The notes below the pieces were generated by a model, which searched no databases, had not been told where the DNA came from, and was given only the letters and a program-made list of their open reading frames with translations. From Ignavibacteriaceae bacterium (GTDB lineage Bacteria > Bacteroidota > Ignavibacteria > Ignavibacteriales > Ignavibacteriaceae), in assembly GCA_023231105.1 (NCBI GenBank), contig JALNWB010000126.1, forward strand, positions 1-11,776: DNA of 11,776 nucleotides, read 5' to 3'. Position 1 is the stretch's first letter, and the number at the start of each line of letters is the position of its first letter. Shown piece by piece: positions 1-6,026 of this stretch. The position numbers and the translations under genes are program-made.

Positions 1-1533
1 ATTGGCGCCGATTCCCTCTTTGTAGTACAATATTTTTCTGCCTGAATACTGTTTTTGAAAATCGCTGTATGATTGCGGCGGAGTAGAACTAAAATTTCTG
101 AAAATTCCGCTTACCATCAAATTCGTATTCCACGAAGGAATAAGTAAAACAAAGACAAAAAAAACAATTACAGCCATCACCGGAAATACTGTCTTGAAGA
201 CGAATTTAATTTTATGATAGGAAAGCAGAAGCAGCAAAGCCATTCCAATATTGATTGCTATTCCAATTTCAAAAGTATGTTTGATACCGAATGTGGGAAT
301 AAAAAACAACCCGCTCAACAAGGCGCCAAGTACGGTTCCGAGCGTGTTGATTGAAAAAACTTTTCCGATTGATATGCCGATTTTCTTTTGAGATGCAGAA
401 AATATTTCTACAATAATTGGAAGACTCATTCCCATAAAAATTGTAGGCGTAATCAGCATAACAAAGCAGATAAAAAATTGAAGTGTGAGAAAAATTGGGA
501 AAGTGGATTCGTTCCGAACAAAATAAGAAGAAATTTTCCACAAGTAATAAGGCAGTCGTTCATAAAGCGGAAGCACCGCCATTGTTCCAAGTGCAATCAT
601 GCTTTGGCAGAAAATTACAAGTTTTACTTTATCAAACTTGCGGATAAATTTAAGCGAGACAAGAAAACTGCCGATCGTAATACCGCTGATAAACGCCATC
701 AACATTAACGAAAACGCATACGTTGATGAACCAAGAATATTTACCAACAATCGAACCCAAACCATTTCGTATAAAAGCGCCGCAAGACCGGAGCTTCCCG
801 CGGTAGTTAGAACGAGAAACAGTGTTGCTCTTGAAATTTCTGTTTCTTTTTGGTTAGATGAATTAAGGAAAACTTCGTTCAGTGTTTCATCGGGTTTATA
901 TTTTAGGGAAGCAAAAAATCCAATTAAACCGATAAATAAATTGACCGCCGCAGTTGCATAAATTGTTGCGGGTAATCCGAATTGCTTTATTAAAAAGAAT
1001 CCGGCGAACAGCACACCAATCACGGCGCCGAAAGAATTAAGGAAATAAAGAACGGCAGTATCACGGCGCGCGAATTTCAAATCGTCAACAAAAAATTTAC
1101 TTAATGAAGGAAGCGTTCCCCCCATTGCAAATGTTGGAATGAACAACAACAAAGCCGCAAGCAAAAAGCGGAAGAAATAAAAAAGAAAAGACGTGCTGTC
1201 GATGGAATAATTTCCGGCTGTTCTTAAAAACAATTCTCCCAAACCAACGCTAAGCATCGGGTAAAGCAAACAATACAAACCAATTCCGATTTCGAGAAAC
1301 GAATAAAATCTTATCGGATTTCGTAATGCATCGGCGCGTTTGCCGATAACGTAATTTCCCGCGGCTAATCCGCCGAGAAATGTTGCAAGCACGATCATCT
1401 GCGCGTGGGTTGTGTTGCCGAGAAACAAGCCGAGATATTTAAACCAAACAATTTGGTAGATCAATCCAGCCGCGCCGGAAACAATAAACAGTATGGCAAA
1501 GATAGATTTACGCGTTTCGTTTTTAATTACCAA
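1..1533 (-). CDS. Polytopic membrane protein, fused MFS-like/spermidine synthase type (partial, C-terminus off window)
   Basis: Continuous reading frame of 511 codons, read by hand from the complement, still open at base 1. It is very hydrophobic, with roughly a dozen membrane segments. Two halves resemble each other: SGAAGLIYQIVW (residues 19-30) matches GLAALLYEMVWVR (249-261), and AMGGTLPSLSKFF (136-148) with NSFGAVIGVLFAGFF (166-180) matches FMGMSLPIIVEIF (366-378) with NTLGTVLGALLSGLF (396-410). This layout is typical of the membrane region fused in front of spermidine-synthase-like domains. The last visible residues, ILYYKEGIGAN (501-511), look like the start of that domain, so the aminopropyltransferase-like half should lie beyond the edge. 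The start is taken as TTG at 1533-1531, preceded by AGAGG and by an in-frame stop at 1545-1543; the first in-frame ATG is about 45 codons further in. The real substrate is unknown, since many fused proteins of this kind have no proven polyamine role. The family call is fairly secure, the activity is inferred. Confidence 0.75.
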   Translation of the reverse strand, partial: MVIKNETRKSIFAILFIVSGAAGLIYQIVWFKYLGLFLGNTTHAQMIVLATFLGGLAAGNYVIGKRADALRNPIRFYSFLEIGIGLYCLLYPMLSVGLGELFLRTAGNYSIDSTSFLFYFFRFLLAALLLFIPTFAMGGTLPSLSKFFVDDLKFARRDTAVLYFLNSFGAVIGVLFAGFFLIKQFGLPATIYATAAVNLFIGLIGFFASLKYKPDETLNEVFLNSSNQKETEISRATLFLVLTTAGSSGLAALLYEMVWVRLLVNILGSSTYAFSLMLMAFISGITIGSFLVSLKFIRKFDKVKLVIFCQSMIALGTMAVLPLYERLPYYLWKISSYFVRNESTFPIFLTLQFFICFVMLITPTIFMGMSLPIIVEIFSASQKKIGISIGKVFSINTLGTVLGALLSGLFFIPTFGIKHTFEIGIAINIGMALLLLLSYHKIKFVFKTVFPVMAVIVFFVFVLLIPSWNTNLMVSGIFRNFSSTPPQSYSDFQKQYSGRKILYYKEGIGAN

Positions 1534-1828
1534 GATGACCTCTTACAAAATTACATTAGTGAACATTTGTTATAATTAAAAAGCCGAAGAATTCATTCAT
1601 AATAAATCATAATCTGGAAAAGTCAGAATCAAAAAGAAATAATGAACATTGAACAAGGAATGTAGAATATCGAAGGGAAAAACTTCATCACTCGCTGTTC
1701 CTTGTTCGATGTTCGATATTCAAATTTAAGAAAATATTCTTACGTTTTAGTGATATCCGCCGCAACGGATTTACTGATTATCTAAGAAAATTTTAATCTA
1801 TCTTTATTGAAAAATAATTACCACCAAC
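1534..1828. other. Intergenic region with inverted repeats
   Basis: A 295-base AT-rich gap between two minus-strand genes. I see no supportable gene in it. It contains the crossed inverted repeats at 1644-1721 and a small hairpin at 1755-1770 (ATCCG/CGGAT, 6-base loop). The bases just before the left gene include TAATTTTG on the minus strand (1553-1546), which fits the Bacteroidota -7 pattern TAnnTTTG. It has no TTTG partner at the right distance and lies so close to the start that I do not call it a promoter. Confidence 0.6.
1644..1721. repeat. Crossed inverted repeats, possible pseudoknot or dispersed repeat unit
   Basis: Arm A (1644-1660, gaacattgaacaaggaa) is complementary to A' (1698-1714, ttccttgttcgatgttc) at 16 of 17 positions, the odd one being a possible G-U pair. 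Arm B (1665-1674, gaatatcgaa) is an exact reverse complement of B' (1712-1721, ttcgatattc). The order A-B-A'-B' means both helices can only form together as a pseudoknot-like fold, apart from a 3-base overlap of A' and B'. On the minus strand the A/A' stem is followed by a T-rich run (1643-1630), so it could help end transcription of the acetolactate decarboxylase operon. It may equally be a copy of a repeat scattered through the genome. Confidence 0.6.
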
Positions 1829-2596
1829 TTATTTGTTTTGAAGATAACTTTCTTCTTTTACAAATTTCGTTTTAGCATAATTTTCTGTTGAAGGAAGCTG
1901 ACAGCGGAATTCTTTTATTATTCCGATTTCGATCTTTCCTTTTTCGATAACGAAATCGAGCAGATGTCCGCCGAAATTTTTATCTTTTGAAAGAAAATGG
2001 AAGTGAAAGTTTTTCACATTTACGCCGTCAATAAACTCCGGCATTTTAAAACCCATGACCGTTCCGCTTACACGTTCCTTTTCAAAAGTAATTTGATTTT
2101 TAATTACTGAAGCTAAATCCGGGAAAGGTTTCTGTTGCTTGGGAACGCTTCGCGTTTTTATTTTTTTAAATTCGCCGGAAATTTTTACGGCATACAAATA
2201 GTTTTCGGATGGAACAGCCGCATCAATTTTTTCTTTTATCTGTTGGAGAGTTTGCGGATGATTTATTTCTATGTTTGTATCACTTTTGAAAAATGTAACC
2301 GCAGCAAACGGAGAAATCAAATTCTTCGCCGCTTCAACGGGAATTCCGTCGGTTTTTATTTGGTAAATTTTTCCATCAAGCACAACCATTTCACCGTCGA
2401 TATTGTTGAATGTTCCAAGTCCGAAATCACCATACTTTTTTAATTCATTAACGGTTAAATCACCTTCATACACACCGGCGGAAAGCGCATTAATTACCGA
2501 ATACTGGTAGAGAACATTTGTCTCTTTCTTTTGCGGAAGCGCTAATGTTGAAATTATAAAAACATAAAAGAGAATTTTTGTTAATTGATTTTTCAT
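1829..2596 (-). CDS. budA: Alpha-acetolactate decarboxylase, predicted exported
   Basis: Converts 2-acetolactate to acetoin and CO2, a zinc enzyme of the butanediol/acetoin pathway. The 255 residues follow the family closely: NALSAGVYEGDLTVNEL (36-52), GDFGLGTFNNIDGEMVVLDG (56-75), SPFAAVTFF (95-103), TRSVPKQQKPFPDL (148-161) and HFHF...GGHLLDF (198-215). His198, His200 and His211 match the zinc ligands, and Glu69 and Arg149 match the active-site Glu and Arg of the family. Residues 1-20 (two Lys, then a hydrophobic run ILFYVFIISTLAL) look like a signal peptide with no lipobox Cys, so the enzyme probably acts outside the cytoplasm; the Brevibacillus enzyme is also secreted. The ATG overlaps the stop of the upstream alkD-like gene by one base (TAATG), with AAAGGAAAT as the ribosome site, so the two are co-translated. 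No acetolactate synthase gene is nearby. Confidence 0.92.
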   Translation of the reverse strand: MKNQLTKILFYVFIISTLALPQKKETNVLYQYSVINALSAGVYEGDLTVNELKKYGDFGLGTFNNIDGEMVVLDGKIYQIKTDGIPVEAAKNLISPFAAVTFFKSDTNIEINHPQTLQQIKEKIDAAVPSENYLYAVKISGEFKKIKTRSVPKQQKPFPDLASVIKNQITFEKERVSGTVMGFKMPEFIDGVNVKNFHFHFLSKDKNFGGHLLDFVIEKGKIEIGIIKEFRCQLPSTENYAKTKFVKEESYLQNK

Positions 2597-3300
2597 TAGA
2601 TATTTCCTTTTAGATATGCTTGACGTTTGGCTTCAGGGAATCTTTCGATCGCATAGCGAAGCATAGTGCGGGGCATTTGTTTGTAGTGAAGTTTTAGAAA
2701 TTCTTCTTCAGGTTCTAAATCCCGTTTTCCAATTTCGCGAAGCATCCAGCCGACGGCTTTATGGATTAAATCATGCTTATCGTGCAGCAGTAGTTCTGCA
2801 ATCTTAAACGTGATTTCGAAAATTCCATTTTTAATAAAATAAAATGTTGAGATCATTGCAATCCGACGTTCCCACAAGTTGGATGACGCTGCCATTTTAA
2901 GCAAAAGCGATTTATCTTTATCAATTAAAAAAGCGCCGACAATTTTATCCGCTGAAAGATCGACCAAATCCCAATTATTTATTCTCTCCGAGTTCTTCAA
3001 ATAAAATTTGAAGAGCTTTTCTCTAACAACTTCATCGGCATATTTAAATTTTAAAACCAAAATTAAGAGAGCAATCAATCGTTCTTCATGAACTTTTGAT
3101 TTTAACAAAATTTGTAAATCGTTAAGCGGAAGATTCTGAAATTGATGTGCAACAGTTCTCTGCTCCGGAACTTTTATTCCGTAAAAAATGTCACCTTCGC
3201 CATATTCACCGGGACCGGTTTTGAAAAACCGCTGAAGAATTTCAGCTTGTTGTTTATTTGCTTTTTGCTTTATAACTTTTTGCAATTCGGCAAGACCCAT
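2596..3300 (-). CDS. AlkD-like DNA alkylation repair protein (HEAT-repeat glycosylase)
   Basis: Family members remove N3- and N7-alkylated purines from DNA by base excision. The 234 residues show the full family pattern: FFKTGPGEYGEGDIF (25-39), VPEQR (44-48), HEERLIALLILV (71-82), INNWDLVDLSA (107-117), WERRIAMIST (143-152), DLIHKAVGWMLREIGK (177-192) and MPRTMLRYAIERF (209-221). Trp110, Asp114, Arg146 and Trp185 fall where Bacillus cereus AlkD has Trp109, Asp113, Arg148 and Trp187, so the protein is likely active. The ATG is preceded by AAAGGAAG. It is the first gene of a two-gene operon with acetolactate decarboxylase, a pairing with no obvious biochemical link. I give no symbol because the AlkC/AlkD-type families contain several subgroups. 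Confidence 0.88.
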   Translation of the reverse strand: MGLAELQKVIKQKANKQQAEILQRFFKTGPGEYGEGDIFYGIKVPEQRTVAHQFQNLPLNDLQILLKSKVHEERLIALLILVLKFKYADEVVREKLFKFYLKNSERINNWDLVDLSADKIVGAFLIDKDKSLLLKMAASSNLWERRIAMISTFYFIKNGIFEITFKIAELLLHDKHDLIHKAVGWMLREIGKRDLEPEEEFLKLHYKQMPRTMLRYAIERFPEAKRQAYLKGNI

Positions 3301-3335
3301 AACTTCCTTTTTTCAATTGATGAAATTTGCTTGTC

Positions 3336-3366
3336 TAAATTTACCGCAATACACAAAAAGAACAAA
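3336..3366 (-). promoter_or_regulatory. Bacteroidota-type promoter for the alkD-budA operon
   Basis: On the minus strand, TTTG (3366-3363) is followed after exactly 19 bases by TAAATTTA (3343-3336), which fits the Bacteroidota -33/-7 pattern TTTG-N19-TAnnTTTG apart from the last base. Transcription would begin near 3331-3334, giving a leader of about 30 bases that includes the AAAGGAAG ribosome site. The spacing and position support it; no start site is known. Confidence 0.5.
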
Positions 3367-3501
3367 CACGACCACGATTTTTCAGAAATGTGGTTTATCT
3401 TGTTGCTTAAAAATCGGTTCATATTCACACTGATGATTTTTTAGTCTGAAAAGTCACCACAAACATCGGCAGCCGCTTGATTATCTTTTCTCTGTTTTCA
3501 G

Positions 3502-3541
3502 AAAATCCTTTTGGTTTACGTCAAAAGGATTTTTCTTTTTT
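3502..3541 (+). terminator. Intrinsic terminator-like hairpin upstream of galE
   Basis: AAAATCCTTTTG (3502-3513) and CAAAAGGATTTT (3522-3533) form a perfect 12-bp stem with an 8-base loop, followed by a T-rich run to about 3541. This is the form of a rho-independent terminator, although the stem is AT-rich. It points to the right, yet no plus-strand gene precedes it in the window, and it ends about 65 bases before galE. It could therefore end a leader or small RNA, act as an attenuator for the operon, or block read-through. Confidence 0.65.
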
Positions 3542-3590
3542 TAAAATGATTTTTTAGGTTAAATTTCTCCCGTAAAATTCACAAACAAAA

Positions 3591-3598
3591 TATACTTG
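3591..3598 (+). promoter_or_regulatory. Possible -7/-10 element of the galE operon
   Basis: TATACTTG fits TAnnTTTG with one mismatch and also resembles TATAAT in its first six bases. It ends 7 bases before the galE ATG, so a transcript from here would be almost leaderless, in keeping with the lack of a Shine-Dalgarno sequence. I see no convincing upstream -33 or -35 partner, so this is weak. Confidence 0.3.
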
Positions 3599-3605
3599 AA
3601 TATCT

Positions 3606-4580
3606 ATGGCAGTTTTAGTTACCGGTGGCGCAGGTTATATCGGCTCACACGTTGTACGGTTGTTGATCAAAAAAGGATTGGATGTTATTGTCCTCGATAA
3701 TCTTTCGCGCGGACACAAAGCATCGCTTCCGCAAAACATAATTTTTGAAGAAGTTGATTTGTTAGATCAAGAAAAATTAACTGCAACAATTCAAAAACAT
3801 AAAATTGAATCGGTAATTCACTTTGCGGCTTTTGCTTATGTTGGCGAGTCGGTTGAAAATCCCGAAATGTATTACCGCAATAATGTTTCCGGCAGTTTTA
3901 ATTTGATAAATGCTTTAAAAGAAAATGGCGTGAAGAATTTTGTGTTCTCATCAACTTGCTCTCTGTATGGAAATCCTTTGCACATTCCGATTTCTGAAGA
4001 AGAAACTACAAAGCCGATCAATCCCTACGCAAAAACAAAATTAGTGATCGAACAAATTCTAGCCGATTACGATACCGCATACGAGATGAAACACGTTGCG
4101 CTAAGGTATTTCAACGCTGCAGGCGCATCAATCAGCGGAGAGATTGGTGAAAGCCATTTCCCTGAACCGCATTTAATTCCCTTGGTTTTGTTTACGGCTC
4201 TTGGCAAACGGGAAAGCATTTCTGTTTACGGCGATGATTACCCGACCGCTGACGGAACTTGTATCCGCGATTATATTCATGTTGAAGATTTAGCCGATGC
4301 GCATGTAAAAGCATTGGAATATTTAAATAAAGGAAATTCATCACAAATTATTAATTTGGGAACGGGAGATGGAAATTCTGTGAAAGAAGTAATCTCCGTT
4401 GCCGAAGAAGTTACCGGCAAAAAAATTAAATCGGTAATTGTAGCGCGTCGTGCCGGTGACCCCGCTGTGTTGGTTGCAGATAATAAAAAAGCAAAAGAAA
4501 TTCTCGGATGGGATCCGAAATTCAATTTAAAAGATATTATACAAACAGCGTGGCAGTGGCATCAAAATCCAAAGTATTAA
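3606..4580 (+). CDS. galE: UDP-glucose 4-epimerase
   Basis: Interconverts UDP-glucose and UDP-galactose with tightly bound NAD in the cytoplasm, feeding galactose units to surface polysaccharides. An extended short-chain dehydrogenase of 324 residues. The N-terminal Rossmann signature is VTGGAGYIGSH (5-15), followed by HFAAFAYVGES (72-82) and SSTCSLYG (115-122). The catalytic pair is Tyr141/Lys145 in NPYAKTK, and RRAGDPAVLVAD (281-292) lies in the substrate-binding region. At the position of E. coli Tyr299, which limits the enzyme to hexoses, I read Leu289; a smaller residue there is often linked to acceptance of UDP-N-acetylhexosamines, so dual specificity is possible (inference from a manual alignment). 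First gene of the plus-strand operon. No Shine-Dalgarno sequence precedes the ATG. rfbA follows after 19 bases. Confidence 0.93.
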   Translation: MAVLVTGGAGYIGSHVVRLLIKKGLDVIVLDNLSRGHKASLPQNIIFEEVDLLDQEKLTATIQKHKIESVIHFAAFAYVGESVENPEMYYRNNVSGSFNLINALKENGVKNFVFSSTCSLYGNPLHIPISEEETTKPINPYAKTKLVIEQILADYDTAYEMKHVALRYFNAAGASISGEIGESHFPEPHLIPLVLFTALGKRESISVYGDDYPTADGTCIRDYIHVEDLADAHVKALEYLNKGNSSQIINLGTGDGNSVKEVISVAEEVTGKKIKSVIVARRAGDPAVLVADNKKAKEILGWDPKFNLKDIIQTAWQWHQNPKY

Positions 4581-4599
4581 GTAAAAGGAAAAAGTTTTT

Positions 4600-5466
4600 A
4601 TGAAGGGAATAATTCTTGCCGGCGGTTCCGGTTCGCGGATGTACCCTATTTCGCAAGTCTATAGCAAACAGCTTACGTTAATTTATGATAAGCCGCTAAT
4701 CTATTATCCGCTATCGGTGTTAATGCTCGGCGGAATAAAAGAAATTTTAATTATTTCAAACGAAGAAACAATTCCTTATTATCATAAATTATTTAAAGAC
4801 GGTTCGCATCTTGGTCTTTCAATTGAATATGTTGTGCAAGCCGCGCCAAACGGAATAGCAGAAGCATTTATTCTTGGCGATAAATTTATCGGAAGCGATT
4901 CCGTTACGTTAATTCTAGGAGATAATATTTTTTACGGCAATCTCGATTTTTTTTATCAAGGAATTGAACATAATTCCGGCGCAACAGTTTTTGGTTATCG
5001 TGTAAATGATCCGGAACGTTACGGAGTTGTTGAATTCGATAAAAACGGGAAAGCTCTTTCAATTGAAGAAAAACCGCAAAATCCTAAATCAAAATTTGCG
5101 GTTCCCGGTTTATATATTTATAACAATGAAGTTGTAAAAATTTCTAAAAACTTAAAACCTTCCCCGCGCGGAGAATTAGAAATAACCGATGTGAACAACA
5201 CCTATTTAAATAAAGGTGAATTGCGTGTTGAGAAAATCGGACGCGGCGTTGCCTGGCTTGATACCGGTACGCCGGAAGCATTATTGCAAGCGTCAAACTT
5301 TTTCGGAACCATTGAAGACCGGCAAGGATTAAAAGTTGCATGTATAGAAGAAATCGCTTATTACATGAATTTTATTTCGAAAGAGCAATTTGAAAAAGTG
5401 ATTCACCAAATGCCGAAATGCCAGTATAAAAATTATCTTGAAAATATTCTTACCGGTGTTGAATGA
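4600..5466 (+). CDS. rfbA: Glucose-1-phosphate thymidylyltransferase (RmlA)
   Basis: Makes dTDP-glucose from glucose-1-phosphate and dTTP, the first step of dTDP-sugar (for example dTDP-rhamnose) synthesis. At 288 residues it has the normal length of the family. The nucleotide-binding signature GGSGSRMYPISQVYSKQL spans 8-25, followed by YDKPLIYYPLSVLMLGG. Further conserved blocks are LGDNIFYG, the YGVVEFD segment, EEKPQNPKS, PRGELEITDVNN and WLDTGTPEALLQASNF. The ATG has AAAGGA upstream at moderate distance. The end overlaps rfbC by four bases (ATGA), so translation is coupled. The usual partners rfbB and rfbD are not in the window. Its substrate is the product of GlgP, encoded two genes downstream. 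Confidence 0.95.
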   Translation: MKGIILAGGSGSRMYPISQVYSKQLTLIYDKPLIYYPLSVLMLGGIKEILIISNEETIPYYHKLFKDGSHLGLSIEYVVQAAPNGIAEAFILGDKFIGSDSVTLILGDNIFYGNLDFFYQGIEHNSGATVFGYRVNDPERYGVVEFDKNGKALSIEEKPQNPKSKFAVPGLYIYNNEVVKISKNLKPSPRGELEITDVNNTYLNKGELRVEKIGRGVAWLDTGTPEALLQASNFFGTIEDRQGLKVACIEEIAYYMNFISKEQFEKVIHQMPKCQYKNYLENILTGVE

Positions 5467-6026
5467 AAATAATCGATAAACAATTAAACGGATTACTGCT
5501 TCTTCAACCCGCTGTGTTTGGCGATGAACGAGGATATTTCTACGAATCATTTCACATTTCCCGTTATGCAGAACTTGGGATTACTCTTCCGTTTGTACAG
5601 GATAACATTTCCAAATCGATGAAGAATACGCTTCGCGGCTTGCATTATCAAGCCGGAAACGCCGCTCAAGGAAAATTAGTACAAGTATTGACGGGAAAAG
5701 TTTTAGACGTTGCAGTGGATATTCGTTTTGGTTCGCCTTCGTTTGGAAAATATTTTGCCGCTGAAATTTCAGAAGAAAATCATTATCAATTATGGATCCC
5801 TGCCGGTTTTGCACACGGATTTTCGGTCCTATCGGATGAAGCTATTTTCTCTTATAAGTGCACTGAACTATACAGCAAGAATGATGAGCGGACTATTGTT
5901 TATAATGATGCTGATCTAAATATCGATTGGAAAGTTTCTTCTCCGGTACTTTCTCCTAAAGATTTACTCGGCAAAAAACTTTTTGAAATAGAAAAAGATT
6001 TCTTTTTTAATATGGAGGTTCTATGA
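5463..6026 (+). CDS. rfbC: dTDP-4-dehydrorhamnose 3,5-epimerase (RmlC)
   Basis: Cupin-fold enzyme that epimerises C3 and C5 of dTDP-4-keto-6-deoxyglucose on the way to dTDP-L-rhamnose. The 187 residues show the expected blocks: DERGYFYESF (21-30), FVQDNIS (44-50), LRGLHYQ (57-63), GKLVQVLTGKVLDVAVDIR (70-88), WIPAGFAHGF (111-120) and YKCTELY (131-137). His61 and Asp167 match the catalytic His-Asp pair and Tyr131 the conserved active-site Tyr, so it appears to be a true 3,5-epimerase rather than a degenerate relative. It starts inside the end of rfbA and its own end (ATGA) overlaps the start of glgP. The glgP ribosome site GGAGG lies within its last codons. Confidence 0.94.
   Translation: MKIIDKQLNGLLLLQPAVFGDERGYFYESFHISRYAELGITLPFVQDNISKSMKNTLRGLHYQAGNAAQGKLVQVLTGKVLDVAVDIRFGSPSFGKYFAAEISEENHYQLWIPAGFAHGFSVLSDEAIFSYKCTELYSKNDERTIVYNDADLNIDWKVSSPVLSPKDLLGKKLFEIEKDFFFNMEVL

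Larger units (their letters stand above)
3301..3605. other. Divergent intergenic region between alkD-like gene and galE
   Basis: A 305-base AT-rich region holding the minus-strand promoter at 3366-3336, an orphan terminator-like hairpin at 3502-3541 in the plus direction, and TATACTTG (3591-3598) just upstream of galE. A plus-strand frame crossing its left half mostly mirrors the alkD-like gene and is not accepted as a gene. Confidence 0.6.

Noticed and set aside
269..961. Several frames of 90-120 codons overlapping the left membrane protein
   Set aside because: They lie opposite to or out of frame with a continuous 511-codon gene with clear family motifs and an internal duplication.
1141..1200. 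Apparent frameshift in the left membrane protein
   Set aside because: It arose from miscounting a T-run when complementing; rereading the bases gives one unbroken frame of exactly 511 codons to the window edge.
3142..3444. Plus-strand frame of 100 codons crossing the start of the alkD-like gene
   Set aside because: Most of it is the mirror of a well-conserved gene, it is Phe/Leu-rich without domain pattern, and it has no ribosome site.
3388..3444. Possible 18-aa hydrophobic leader peptide (MWFILLLKNRFIFTLMIF) before the orphan terminator
   Set aside because: It would fit an attenuator idea, but it lacks a ribosome site and any run of regulatory codons.
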